Shown one piece after another: positions 41,060 to 49,456 of a stretch of 64,000 nt of DNA (positions within the stretch are counted from its first letter, which is position 1; every line of letters starts with the position of its first letter). Both the position numbers and the translations under genes were made by a program. The DNA comes from Thalassobius sp002708925. Its GTDB lineage: Bacteria > Pseudomonadota > Alphaproteobacteria > Rhodobacterales > Rhodobacteraceae. Location: NCBI RefSeq assembly GCF_049803795.1, contig NZ_JBNAGJ010000002.1, positions 372,001 to 436,000 on the forward strand, written 5' to 3'. A model generated the notes under the pieces. That model did no database searches. It was not told where the DNA came from and was given only the letters and a program-made list of their open reading frames with translations.

Positions 41060-42970
41060 TCAGCTGATCTGAAGCGGCTCGCGGGTTGCCTCGCGGGTTT
41101 TTTCCACCCAACGGTGAATGACGGCCTTGGCGGCCAGCTCGTCCTCGATCTCAATCGCGGCGCGCAGGTCTTTCAGCGCGTTCGCCATCTCCAGCTCGGA
41201 CAGATAGGCCTCTTGCGCGCGCAGGATTTTCGGATGCGGCGTGGTCAGCATATCGGGCGAGATCAGCAGCTCTTCGATCAGCTTTTCGCCGGGGCGCAGG
41301 CCGGTGACGACGATTTCGATCTCCCCATCTGGGTTATCCTTGTCCATGACCGTGTGGCCGGCGCCCTCGATCATCTGGCGGGCCAGTTTGTTGATCGGGA
41401 CCAGCTCGCCCATGTCCAGCACAAACAGATCCCCGCCCCGCGCGAACGAGCCTGCCAGCAGCACCAGACGGGCCGCCTCGGAGATTGTCATGAAGTAGCG
41501 GGCCACATCGTTATGCGTCAGCGTCACCGGGCCACCGCGGGCGATCTGTTCTTCGAACAGCGGAATAACGGACCCGGATGAGCCCAGCACATTGCCGAAC
41601 CGCACCATCGAAAAGCGGGTATTGCCCGCCCGCGTGGCCAGATCCTGCACGATCAGTTCGGCCAGCCGCTTTGAGGCCCCCATCACATTTGTCGGGCGCA
41701 CGGCCTTATCCGAGGACACCAGAATAAAGCGGCTGATATCCGCCTTGAAGGCCGCATCGGCAATGGTTTTCGTCCCCAGCACATTATTGCGCAGCCCCGC
41801 GATCTGGTTTTTCTCCACCAGCGGCACATGTTTATAGGCGGCCGCGTGCAGGACCACCTCGATCCCGTGGTTTTCCAGAACATGGGCGCACAGCACCGGA
41901 TCGCAGACCGAGCCCAGAACCGGCACGATCTCGATCCCCTGGGTGATGTCCAGTTCCAGCAGTTCCTTTTCAATCGTGTAAAGCGCCAGCTCTGAATGAT
42001 CCAGCAGCACCAGTTTTTCCGGGCGACAAGCCACCAGCTGACGGCACAGCTCAGACCCGATCGAGCCCCCCGCCCCTGTGATCAGAATGCGCCGGGCGTG
42101 ATAGCTGTCGGCCACCTTGGGCAGTTCGGACTCCAGCTTGTTGCGCCCCATCAGATCCTCAAGAGACACCGGCGTGCTGCGTTTGCTCAGGTCTTTTTGC
42201 TTGATCAGTTCGGCGAACGAGGGCAGCGAGTGCACCTCGCAGCCCAATTGCCGCAGGCGCATCCCAATGCGAGCCTGCACCGCCGGCGTGGCCGAGGGCA
42301 TCGCCAGAACAACACGATCAACGGATTTATTGGCGATCAGCTCTTTCAGGCGGCTGGGCGCATAGACCGGCGCCCCCGAGACAGTCAGGCTCTGTAATCG
42401 CGGGTTATCATCGACAAAAGCGATCAGAACGATGGTGTCATCCGTCCGCAAAGCCGCAGCCAGCTGCTGCCCGGTCTGCCCCGCGCCATAGACGATCACG
42501 CGCGTCCGATTATTGGCATTGCGATAGATCGACAGCAGGATATTCCGCATCAAATTGCGAATCGCCACAACGGAAATCAGGAAAATCATCCCGAACACGA
42601 TGAACAGCGCCATGGGGAACGGCGTGTCCAGAACGATGTTCAGCACCCCCCCCGAGGCCGCCAGAATCATCGCCAGAATGGCTGTGGGTTTGATCCCTCC
42701 GGATTCGAAGGCGTTCAGGCGGATGCGCGGCAGACGCAGCAGCACCGACACCGCGCTTCCCAGCGCGACCAGAAACAGCGTCAGCACCGCCCCATCCGTA
42801 ACCGTATGGGAAGTCTCGAATTTTTCCCCGAACAGAAAAGCCGAGAATGCCAGGCTCAGGACAATCAGCGCCCCATCAATCAGAACGAATAATTCGCTTT
42901 TCTGTTTGACGGTGAGTGACGTGACCAGATCATACAGGTCCGCTTTGCCCTTGAATAAAGTCTTCAGCAA
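41060..42970 (-). CDS. Membrane-anchored nucleotide-sugar 4,6-dehydratase (WbpM/PglF/CapD-like)
   Basis: A 636-residue inner-membrane enzyme predicted to convert UDP-GlcNAc to a 4-keto-6-deoxy sugar for surface polysaccharide. Several hydrophobic helices fill residues 25-140, followed by a CoA-binding-like Rossmann segment (RVIVYGAGQTGQQLA) and the extended SDR domain. The latter has ILITGAGGSIGSELCRQLV near 290, SSDKAVRPTNVMGASKRLAE with the PglF-type catalytic residues, and MVRFGNVLGSSGSV. Translation starts at TTG 42970 after AAGGTGG. It follows a sugar phosphate transferase gene with a 161-bp AT-rich gap and precedes gyrB. Confidence 0.9.
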   Translation of the reverse strand: MLKTLFKGKADLYDLVTSLTVKQKSELFVLIDGALIVLSLAFSAFLFGEKFETSHTVTDGAVLTLFLVALGSAVSVLLRLPRIRLNAFESGGIKPTAILAMILAASGGVLNIVLDTPFPMALFIVFGMIFLISVVAIRNLMRNILLSIYRNANNRTRVIVYGAGQTGQQLAAALRTDDTIVLIAFVDDNPRLQSLTVSGAPVYAPSRLKELIANKSVDRVVLAMPSATPAVQARIGMRLRQLGCEVHSLPSFAELIKQKDLSKRSTPVSLEDLMGRNKLESELPKVADSYHARRILITGAGGSIGSELCRQLVACRPEKLVLLDHSELALYTIEKELLELDITQGIEIVPVLGSVCDPVLCAHVLENHGIEVVLHAAAYKHVPLVEKNQIAGLRNNVLGTKTIADAAFKADISRFILVSSDKAVRPTNVMGASKRLAELIVQDLATRAGNTRFSMVRFGNVLGSSGSVIPLFEEQIARGGPVTLTHNDVARYFMTISEAARLVLLAGSFARGGDLFVLDMGELVPINKLARQMIEGAGHTVMDKDNPDGEIEIVVTGLRPGEKLIEELLISPDMLTTPHPKILRAQEAYLSELEMANALKDLRAAIEIEDELAAKAVIHRWVEKTREATREPLQIS

Positions 42971-43131
42971 AAACCAGATCCCACCTTAGTTTGTCTTTCC
43001 GGAAAGCAATACACACAAAAAGAAACATCTATAAACAACAGTATATTAAGAAAGAGGGCCGTTGCTCAAGGAAGGTATTCCACACCTTTGCTGCAATAGC
43101 AAAACTTTGCCGAGCACCGCCACCAATATGT
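42971..43131. other. AT-rich intergenic region before the dehydratase gene
   Basis: About 160 bp, clearly AT-richer than its surroundings, with a 12-bp perfect palindrome CTTTCCGGAAAG (42995-43006) 25 bp before the TTG start. No ORF or RNA gene is recognised; it probably holds a promoter for the dehydratase. Confidence 0.4.
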
Positions 43132-43743
43132 TCAATGTATGCGAATGCGCCGAAAAACGGTTTTCAGCATCAGCAGCATGTCGAAACACAGGGTTCTTTT
43201 GCGTTGGTAGATCAGATCCAGGCGTGCCTTTTGCGGGATGCAACGCCGGGTGTATACCTGCTCGGTTTCTTCGGGGGTTTGACAGCCCGCCAGTAGCATT
43301 TCCTCGTGGCGGTGATACACCAAAGTGGCCAGCCCCGTGATACCGGGACGGGATTTCAGCACCTGCCCGTAAAGCGCCGGAAACTGTTCGACATAGCGGC
43401 GCAGTGGCGGGCGGGGGCCGACAAAGCTGATGTCTCCGCGCAGGACGTTCCACAGCTGGGGCAGCTCATCCAGGCGATACTTGCGCAGCATGGCCCCCGT
43501 TTTGGTGATCCGCGCGGCCTTATCCCCCCCAGACACCCCGGAATCATGCTCGACCACGGTCATCGAGCGGAATTTCCACAGCGGAAACCCCTCGGATGCG
43601 GTTTTCATACGTTCCGAGATATACAAAACGGGGCGCCCGTCCCGAATCAGGATCATCCCCATCACCCACAGGATCACCGGCGCCAGCAACACCCCCAGAA
43701 ACAGGGCCGCCAGAATATCCAGACTGCGTTTCGACCAGGTCAC
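43132..43743 (-). CDS. Sugar phosphate transferase (PglC/WcaJ-like, polyprenyl-phosphate)
   Basis: Monotopic phosphoglycosyl transferase of 203 residues that moves a phospho-sugar from a UDP-sugar to undecaprenyl phosphate. It has one reentrant membrane helix near the start (ILAALFLGVLLAPVILWVMG), the family motif GFPLWKFRSM, the catalytic neighbourhood KTGAMLRKYRLDELPQLWNVLRGDISFVGPRP (Asp-Glu pair) and RPGITGLATLVY. It starts at GTG 43743, overlapping the preceding epimerase stop (GTGA). With the dehydratase it forms the first steps of a surface glycan or O-antigen path. Confidence 0.93.
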   Translation of the reverse strand: MTWSKRSLDILAALFLGVLLAPVILWVMGMILIRDGRPVLYISERMKTASEGFPLWKFRSMTVVEHDSGVSGGDKAARITKTGAMLRKYRLDELPQLWNVLRGDISFVGPRPPLRRYVEQFPALYGQVLKSRPGITGLATLVYHRHEEMLLAGCQTPEETEQVYTRRCIPQKARLDLIYQRKRTLCFDMLLMLKTVFRRIRIH

Positions 43744-44570
43744 TTGCGGCCCTCCAGACTAAGCCAACTGCCCATGATGTGCCTGGGGTCGGTGTCCAGC
43801 GGGCCCACCAGCGTTTCCAGTAACGCGCAATCCATCACGGCCTGCTGCCGAGCCCCGTCCGGGGCAGCGCGCCACTGGAACGGATGCTGCGCCGCGCTTA
43901 GCAGAGACTCCATATAAACAGGCGCATTCGCCCCGACATTCACCACCTTTGGCAGAGGCTCTGGGTACACCGCCAGATCAACAAGCACCCGCGCCAGATC
44001 GGTGGGCGCGATATAGCTGCGCGCAGGGCCACGGCCATCTGCAAACTGATCCAGCGTCACCGCGGCGGCCTGATCGCACCAACCGGCACGAACCGAGCTG
44101 GCCAGGCTCTCGGCTCCGGCAACCGATCCGATCCTCAGGATCGTCGCGGCTGGCCCTGCGGCTGTTTGCAGATCCTGCTCCATCCGCAGCTTGGCCCGGC
44201 CATAGGGGTTTGGCGGCGCGGTTGGATCCTGCTCGGTCAGCGGGCCTTCTTTGGGCGCATAAACAGCCACCGAAGAACAATGCAGCACGCGCCCGGCCTG
44301 GCATTCTGCCGCCACATCCTGCGCAGCAAGGGCCAGTTCTGAATTCATATCCAGCTCTGCCTCAGACCCGTGCGTCACCCCCCACAGCGCAATCACCGCA
44401 TCCACCCTGCCGAACGGATTGGGCTGGCCGGGGCACCAATGCTGGCCGGGCCCCTTGCGCGATTGATACAGGATTTCCACGTCGGGCCGCTGCGCCGCCT
44501 GCCAGGCCAGCCGCATCAATCGGCCAACCCGTCCTGACGCCCCCAAAACCAAAATACGAGCCCGTGCCAC
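43740..44570 (-). CDS. NAD(P)-dependent epimerase/dehydratase family protein
   Basis: Extended-SDR-type protein of 276 residues. The N-terminal cofactor loop reads ARILVLGASGRVGRLMRLAW, a later segment VLHCSSVAVYAPKEGPLTE carries the catalytic Ser, and PNPYGRAKLRME supplies the Tyr-x3-Lys. It would act on a nucleotide sugar for the same surface glycan as its two downstream neighbours. The GTG start at 44570 follows AGGAAG. It comes after recF with a 71-bp gap. The precise sugar is unknown. Confidence 0.82.
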   Translation of the reverse strand: MARARILVLGASGRVGRLMRLAWQAAQRPDVEILYQSRKGPGQHWCPGQPNPFGRVDAVIALWGVTHGSEAELDMNSELALAAQDVAAECQAGRVLHCSSVAVYAPKEGPLTEQDPTAPPNPYGRAKLRMEQDLQTAAGPAATILRIGSVAGAESLASSVRAGWCDQAAAVTLDQFADGRGPARSYIAPTDLARVLVDLAVYPEPLPKVVNVGANAPVYMESLLSAAQHPFQWRAAPDGARQQAVMDCALLETLVGPLDTDPRHIMGSWLSLEGRK

Positions 44571-44641
44571 TGGCTGAACTTCCTACCCAATTCTCTGCCG
44601 AATTGCCTAACACGCCCGCCCCGCCACGAACAGAGCCCGCA

Positions 44642-45745
44642 TCACAGAACCGAAGAAACCGCAGACACACCCTGCGTTTCCGTCACCTCCAGATACTGAG
44701 CACGCCGGCCCAGATCGGCAAACAATTCAGGGCCCGTGCCGGTCATCCACGCCTGCGCCCCCAAAGCGCAGATTTCATCATACAGCGCCGCGCGGCGTTC
44801 GGCATCCAGATGCGCCGCCACCTCATCCAGCAACAAAATCGGAGCCGCCCCGAAATCCTGCGCCAAAGCGCGCGCATTCGCCAGGATCAGCGACACCAGC
44901 AAGGCCTTTTGCTCGCCCGTAGAACAGTCCCTGGCCGGAACGCCCTTGGCCGCATAAACCCCATACAAATCCGCCCGATGCGGACCAACCAAGGTGCGCC
45001 CAGCCGCAAGATCGCGAAACCGGCTATCGGCCAGAGCCTCAGCCAGCTCCCCCTCGGCCAAGGGCATCTCGCCCTCTGTCATCGTCAATTCCAGATCGGC
45101 CACGGGGAAACCTGTCTCGGCCTCGGCCTGCGCAGCCTGCAACAAATCCAACGCCGCCAGACGATTGGCATGTATCGCCGCCCCTGTCCGCGCCATCTGC
45201 GCCTCTAACGCCGCATACCAATGAGCATCGCGCACCTGATCCTTCAGCAGCCGGTTCCGTTCACGCATGGACTTTTCGTAATCCAGCGATAATTCCGCAT
45301 GTGCGGGAAAAAAGGACAAGGTCATCCGATCCAGAAACCGTCGGCGTCCCTCGGCCCCCTCCAGCCACAGCCGGTCCATCATCGGAACCAGCCACAACAC
45401 CCTTGAAATCCTGGCCAAAGCATTCTGTGTCGCCGATTTCCCATCTATTTTCAGCTGTCTGGCCGCCCCTTTATCGGACCAGATTTCAACCTCACAGGTG
45501 CCAGCCCCATGCAAAACCCCGGTCAGTTTCCACCCCAACGCCTCAGGCCGGCGCGTCATGTCCTCAGCCGAGGACCGCCGCAACCCGCGACCGGGCGAAA
45601 ACAGCGAAACCGCCTCCAGAATGTTCGTTTTGCCTGCCCCATTTGGCCCATGGATCGCTACGGGCCGCCCGTCACATGCAATCCGCGCCACCACATGCGA
45701 GCGAAAATGCGACAACGTCAGTTGCGTCAGGAACAAACCAGACAC
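44642..45745 (-). CDS. recF: DNA replication and repair protein RecF
   Basis: SMC-like ATPase of 367 residues that helps load RecA at gaps. It has Walker A GPNGAGKTN near the N-terminus after LTLSHFRSH, the signature-like region SLILANARALAQ, and Walker B APILLLDEVAAHLDAERR. It starts at GTG 45745. It follows dnaN by 58 bp, in the usual dnaA-dnaN-recF order. A dispersed repeat copy occupies the gap. Confidence 0.95.
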   Translation of the reverse strand: MSGLFLTQLTLSHFRSHVVARIACDGRPVAIHGPNGAGKTNILEAVSLFSPGRGLRRSSAEDMTRRPEALGWKLTGVLHGAGTCEVEIWSDKGAARQLKIDGKSATQNALARISRVLWLVPMMDRLWLEGAEGRRRFLDRMTLSFFPAHAELSLDYEKSMRERNRLLKDQVRDAHWYAALEAQMARTGAAIHANRLAALDLLQAAQAEAETGFPVADLELTMTEGEMPLAEGELAEALADSRFRDLAAGRTLVGPHRADLYGVYAAKGVPARDCSTGEQKALLVSLILANARALAQDFGAAPILLLDEVAAHLDAERRAALYDEICALGAQAWMTGTGPELFADLGRRAQYLEVTETQGVSAVSSVL

Positions 45746-45754
45746 GCCCCGCCC

Positions 45755-45787
45755 CTTCTTTCTGAGGAAAATACTCTCGCCGAAGGC
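45755..45787. repeat. Dispersed intergenic repeat, copy C
   Basis: CTTCTTTCTGAGGAAAATAC followed by TCTCGCCGAAGGC, between the recF start and the dnaN stop. It is the closest match to copy A at 7015-7055. Confidence 0.5.
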
Positions 45788-45803
45788 ACGGGCGTCAGCC
45801 CGT

Positions 45804-46922
45804 TCAGACGCGCATCGGCATCACAACATAGACGGCGCTGGTGTCATTACCTTCGCGCATCAGGGTCGGATCCCCAGCCGAGTTGAACATGAACACGGCG
45901 TTTTCCCGATCCACCTGGCTGGCGATCTCCAGCAGGTATTTGGCGTTGAAACCGATTTCCAGACGTTCGTCGCCATAGGCCACAACCAGCTCTTCCTCGG
46001 CGGCACCGCTATCGGGGGCATTCACCGACAGGACCAGCTTGTCCTCATCCAGAGCCAGCTTCACCGCCCGCGACCGCTCAGACGAAACGGTCGCCACACG
46101 ATCCACCGCAGCGGCAAACTCACCGGCATCCACCTCCAGCTTGCGCGTGTTCCCGGCGGGAATGACGCGGGTGTAGTCGGGGAAAGTGCCGTCAATCACC
46201 TTGGATGTCAGCGTGATGTCGGGGGTCGCAAAGCGGATCTTGGTTTCGCTGACGGACACAGCGATTTCCATGTCATCGTCATCCAGCAGCTTGCGCAGCT
46301 CGCCCACGGTTTTACGAGGCACGATCACACCGGGCATCCCCTCGGCCCCGGCGGGCAGATCTGCGTCGATCCGGGCCAGACGGTGGCCATCGGTGGCCAC
46401 GGCGCGCAGCACCTTACCGCCATCTGAATCGGCCACATGCAGGTAGACACCATTCAGGTAATACCGGGTTTCCTCGGTCGAGATGGCGAATTTCGATTTA
46501 TCGAACAGACGCCGCAACACCGGCGCGGGCGCGCTGAAATTCGAGGCATATTCCGAGGTCGCCATGACCGGGAAATCCTCTTTGGGCAGGGTCGCCAGAT
46601 TGAAATGAGACCGGCCGGCCTCGACGTTCAGGCGCCCGGCAACACCATCATCGGACAGGGTCACCAGCGCCCCATCGGGCAGCTTTCGCACAATCTCATG
46701 GAGCGTCACCGCCGACACGGTTGTCGCGCCCGCTTTTTCAACCATCGCGGGGGCTTTATCGACAACCTCGATGTCCAGGTCGGTGGCCCGGAACTGGACG
46801 TTATTCCCGTCGGCCTCGATCAACACATTGGCAAGGATCGGAATGGTATTCCGCCGTTCGACAACCGATTGCGCCTGGCTGACGGCTTTCAGTAGAACTG
46901 CGCGTTCAATGCTGAATTTCAT
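45804..46922 (-). CDS. dnaN: DNA polymerase III beta subunit (sliding clamp)
   Basis: Processivity clamp of 372 residues; two copies form a ring around DNA that holds the polymerase. It begins MKFSIERAVLLKAVSQAQSVVERRNTIPILANVLIEA, shows RYYLNGVYLH and ATDGHRLARIDADLP in the middle, and ends YVVMPMRV, all standard for DnaN (three repeated clamp domains). It lies 156 bp after dnaA, with nothing recognisable in the gap. Confidence 0.98.
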   Translation of the reverse strand: MKFSIERAVLLKAVSQAQSVVERRNTIPILANVLIEADGNNVQFRATDLDIEVVDKAPAMVEKAGATTVSAVTLHEIVRKLPDGALVTLSDDGVAGRLNVEAGRSHFNLATLPKEDFPVMATSEYASNFSAPAPVLRRLFDKSKFAISTEETRYYLNGVYLHVADSDGGKVLRAVATDGHRLARIDADLPAGAEGMPGVIVPRKTVGELRKLLDDDDMEIAVSVSETKIRFATPDITLTSKVIDGTFPDYTRVIPAGNTRKLEVDAGEFAAAVDRVATVSSERSRAVKLALDEDKLVLSVNAPDSGAAEEELVVAYGDERLEIGFNAKYLLEIASQVDRENAVFMFNSAGDPTLMREGNDTSAVYVVMPMRV

Positions 46923-47078
46923 ACCCTTGCTCCTATCGTCTGGCGGCCAGATGCCGGGTGGGGCAAGGTACCAATTTCCCCAAGCGGCTCAAGCTCTTTC
47001 TTGCTTTGTCCGCTGGTTTCGCAGGCCCGTCAAGGGGCGTCTGGGCTGTCCATGGTCTGAACAGCCCTGAATATGGGC

Positions 47079-48461
47079 TTAGGCCTCTAATGCGCGGCGC
47101 AGAAGTTCCAGATCTTCGGCAATCTGGCCGTCCTTGGCGCGCAGTTCCTCGATACGTTTGACGCCGTGCATGACGGTGGTGTGGTCACGCCCGCCAAAAC
47201 GGCGACCGATTTCCGGCAACGACCGCGAGGTCAGCTGTTTACACAGATACATCGCCACCTGACGCGGGCGGGCATAGGTGCGCACGCGCTTGGGCCCGAT
47301 CATGTCGGACAGGCGGATGTTGTAATGCTCGGACACTTTGCGCTGGATTTCCTCGACGGTGATTTTCCGTTCCGAGGCGCGCAGTACATCGGCCAGGCAA
47401 TCCTGCGTCAGCGCCATGGTGATCGGCCGCCCCACCAACGAGGCAAAGGCGAACAGACGGGTCAGGGCACCTTCCAGAACGCGCACGTTAGTGCTGATCC
47501 GGTGCGCCAGGAATTCCAGAACACCGCTTTCCAGTTCCAGTTCGGGATATTGCTGACGATATTGTTCGACCTTGGACTGCAAAATGCCCAGGCGCAGCTC
47601 ATAATCCGTGGGATGCAAATCAACGACCAGGCCGCATTGCAGGCGGCTTTTGATACGCTCTTCCAGATCTTTGATTTCCCCCGGCGCACGGTCCGCCGAG
47701 ATGATGATCTGCTTGTTTTGATCAACCAACGCGTTGAAAGTATGGAAAAATTCCTCTTGCGTTGAATCCTTGCCAGCGATGAACTGCACATCATCCACCA
47801 TCAGCACATCGACCGAGCGGAACAGCTGCTTGAAGTCCATCATCTTGCGATCACGCAGCGCCTGAACAAAGCGGTACATGAACTGTTCAGCAGACAGATA
47901 CACCACGTTCAGATCGGGGCGCTGGCTCTGCAATTCCCAGGCGATCGCGTGCATCAGGTGGGTTTTCCCCAGCCCGACGCCACCATACAGGAACAGCGGG
48001 TTGAAGCTGACCGGGCCGCCCTCGGCCACACGGCGGGCGGCAGCATGCGCCAGCTCGTTCGGCTTACCCACGACAAACGTGTCAAAGGTAAAACGCGCAT
48101 CCAGAGGGGCGTTGGGCAGTTGTTCTTCGGTGGTGCGAACAGGCTGCGGCGCATGAGTGGCGGCAGGGGCCTGCGGGCTGTTCTGCGGCGCGGCCTGAGC
48201 AGCGGGCCGGGGCAGGGTCTCGGTGCTCACACGGAAATTCAGGCGGCGGACCGCCTCGCCGGCTTGGGTCAGCTGATGCAAAATCAGATCCCCGAAATTG
48301 CGCGAAACGTAATTCCCCAGAAACGTCGTCGGCACCGCAAAAGTGGCCACGCCCTCGGCGATTTCTTCGATTTCGAGCGGTTCGATCCAGTTCTTAAAGT
48401 TGTGCTGCCCCACCGTGCCAATAAGCGATTGTTTTAGTTGGCCCCATTGATCTTGCGTCAT
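47079..48461 (-). CDS. dnaA: Chromosomal replication initiator protein DnaA
   Basis: AAA+ initiator of 460 residues that binds and opens oriC. Domain I is MTQDQWGQLKQSLIGTVGQHNFKNWIEPL. A variable Pro/Ala-rich linker is followed by the AAA+ core with Walker A LYGGVGLGKTHL, Walker B VLMVDDVQFIAGK and arginine-finger region, and the C-terminal DNA-binding helix FGGRDHTTVMHGVKRI. The ATG at 48461 matches the family start; an in-frame start at 48500 would add 13 unusual residues. The ribosome site is weak (GGACGGAAC). rpsT lies upstream, as in Caulobacter. Confidence 0.98.
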   Translation of the reverse strand: MTQDQWGQLKQSLIGTVGQHNFKNWIEPLEIEEIAEGVATFAVPTTFLGNYVSRNFGDLILHQLTQAGEAVRRLNFRVSTETLPRPAAQAAPQNSPQAPAATHAPQPVRTTEEQLPNAPLDARFTFDTFVVGKPNELAHAAARRVAEGGPVSFNPLFLYGGVGLGKTHLMHAIAWELQSQRPDLNVVYLSAEQFMYRFVQALRDRKMMDFKQLFRSVDVLMVDDVQFIAGKDSTQEEFFHTFNALVDQNKQIIISADRAPGEIKDLEERIKSRLQCGLVVDLHPTDYELRLGILQSKVEQYRQQYPELELESGVLEFLAHRISTNVRVLEGALTRLFAFASLVGRPITMALTQDCLADVLRASERKITVEEIQRKVSEHYNIRLSDMIGPKRVRTYARPRQVAMYLCKQLTSRSLPEIGRRFGGRDHTTVMHGVKRIEELRAKDGQIAEDLELLRRALEA

Positions 48462-48499
48462 TATTTGTTCCGTCCAGCCTGTTTCCCCAACATGCGGCA

Positions 48500-48718
48500 T
48501 TACAGTTGGCGCCGCCTCACACTCGATACCTCAACAATGGCCAAAAGGGTCCGGCTCCCGCTGACACGAATGCAGCGGGCCTTGTCATCCCGATCGGTCC
48601 AGTTGCCCCGCAGGCCCGTGCCCTGGTCGTCCCGAAACCAGAGCCAATTTGGGCGCATACGGCGCGTCTTGCTGGACAAGTCGTGGTTGTACCCACATTC
48701 AAAGCTAATCATGTCCAC
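48500..48718 (-). CDS. Possible small ORF upstream of dnaA (doubtful)
   Basis: A 72-codon open frame in the same direction as dnaA, ending 39 bp before the dnaA ATG. The product would be basic and tryptophan-containing (RRMRPNWLWFRDD, GLRGNWTDRDDKARCIRV). There is no good ribosome site before the ATG at 48718 and no family is recognised. It could simply be an open stretch in the dnaA leader. Confidence 0.2.
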   Translation of the reverse strand: MDMISFECGYNHDLSSKTRRMRPNWLWFRDDQGTGLRGNWTDRDDKARCIRVSGSRTLLAIVEVSSVRRRQL

Positions 48719-48869
48719 ACCCGGCAGATCGGGTGCGGTTTGGCAGCTTCTTCAGACCGTGCGCCGCGTAGCGAATAGCGCGTGGTCAACCTGTCCCCCC
48801 AAGGCGATGTGAATCGCAAGGAGAAGCTAGCAAGTCGCCTGCGGAGGGGGCAACTGATCTTCTGGGCTT

Positions 48870-48894
48870 GACTCGGAGAATCCGAAAAAGAATC
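48870..48894. promoter_or_regulatory. Cluster of three GANTC (CcrM) methylation sites
   Basis: GACTC at 48870, GAATC at 48878 and GAATC at 48890 lie within 25 bp, upstream of dnaA. GANTC is the target of the alphaproteobacterial cell-cycle methylase CcrM. Confidence 0.4.
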
Positions 48895-48944
48895 TCTTGG
48901 GATCGCTAAAGATGCGGCCAAGATGTCACAATTTGGGAAAAATG

Positions 48945-48975
48945 AAAAAGGCGCCCCAAATCAGGGCGCCTTTTT
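48945..48975 (-). terminator. rpsT terminator
   Basis: Stem AAAAAGGCGCCC / GGGCGCCTTTTT (12 bp, perfect) with a 7-nt loop, 33 bp after the rpsT stop on the minus strand; followed by a T-run in that direction. Confidence 0.9.
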
Positions 48976-49007
48976 AATCTTGTGATTCCAGTGCCTTAAT
49001 CGGCGGC

Positions 49008-49271
49008 TTATGCCATCGATTTAACGCGCGCCGACAGGCGGGACATTTTGCGGGCAGCGGTGTTCTTGTGGAAGATGCCTTTGGTGACGCCGCGCATCAG
49101 CTCGGGCTGAGCTTCTTGCAGGGCGGCTTTGGCGGCAGCCTGATCGCCCGATGCGATGGCTTCTTCGACCTTACGCAGGTAAGTGCGGATACGCGAGCGG
49201 CGGGCTTTGTTTACGTCGGCACGACGCTCGTTCTGACGGGCGCGTTTTTTTGCCTGAGGCGAGTTTGCCAT
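49008..49271 (-). CDS. rpsT: 30S ribosomal protein S20
   Basis: An 87-residue basic helical protein that binds 16S rRNA early in small-subunit assembly. It starts MANSPQAKKRARQNERRADVNKARRSRIRTYLRKVEEAI and ends NTAARKMSRLSARVKSMA, the standard S20 pattern. A promoter-like pair lies upstream and a strong terminator downstream, so it is a single-gene unit between enoyl-CoA hydratase and dnaA. Confidence 0.98.
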   Translation of the reverse strand: MANSPQAKKRARQNERRADVNKARRSRIRTYLRKVEEAIASGDQAAAKAALQEAQPELMRGVTKGIFHKNTAARKMSRLSARVKSMA

Positions 49272-49385
49272 TTCAAATCATCCCTTTACTGGGGTTAACA
49301 TTTCGATTGCACGGGGCCCCAGCTGACAGCGTTCATGTCGGGAATGATTCTAGCCAGAGCGGGCCTCACGCGCATGTATTGGGGG

Positions 49386-49414
49386 CGTATAGAGCCTGTA
49401 TGCGGAAAACGCAA
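49386..49414 (-). promoter_or_regulatory. Putative rpsT promoter
   Basis: Minus-strand TTGCGT (49414-49409), 17-bp spacer, TATACG (49391-49386), about 115 bp before the rpsT start. Confidence 0.4.
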
Positions 49415-49440
49415 CCCTATTCCGGCGCACCGAAATAGGG
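49415..49440 (-). terminator. Probable terminator of the enoyl-CoA hydratase gene
   Basis: CCCTATT / AATAGGG arms plus CGG/CCG inside one mismatch, loop of 4; 16 bp after the hydratase stop on the minus strand and followed by TTGCGTTTT. The U-run is imperfect. Confidence 0.55.
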
Positions 49441-49456
49441 CCCTGTGTCAGCGGCC

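Larger units (their letters stand above)
48462..48944. other. dnaA upstream region
   Basis: About 480 bp without a convincing gene. It has a tight group of three GANTC sites (48870, 48878, 48890) and one weak DnaA-box-like ATGTCCACA (48711-48719). No cluster of DnaA boxes or AT-rich unwinding element is evident, so it is a dnaA promoter/leader region rather than a demonstrated origin. Confidence 0.5.

Noticed and set aside
48462..48944. Chromosomal origin of replication
   Set aside because: Only one weak DnaA-box-like sequence, no box cluster and no AT-rich unwinding element; location next to dnaA alone is not proof.
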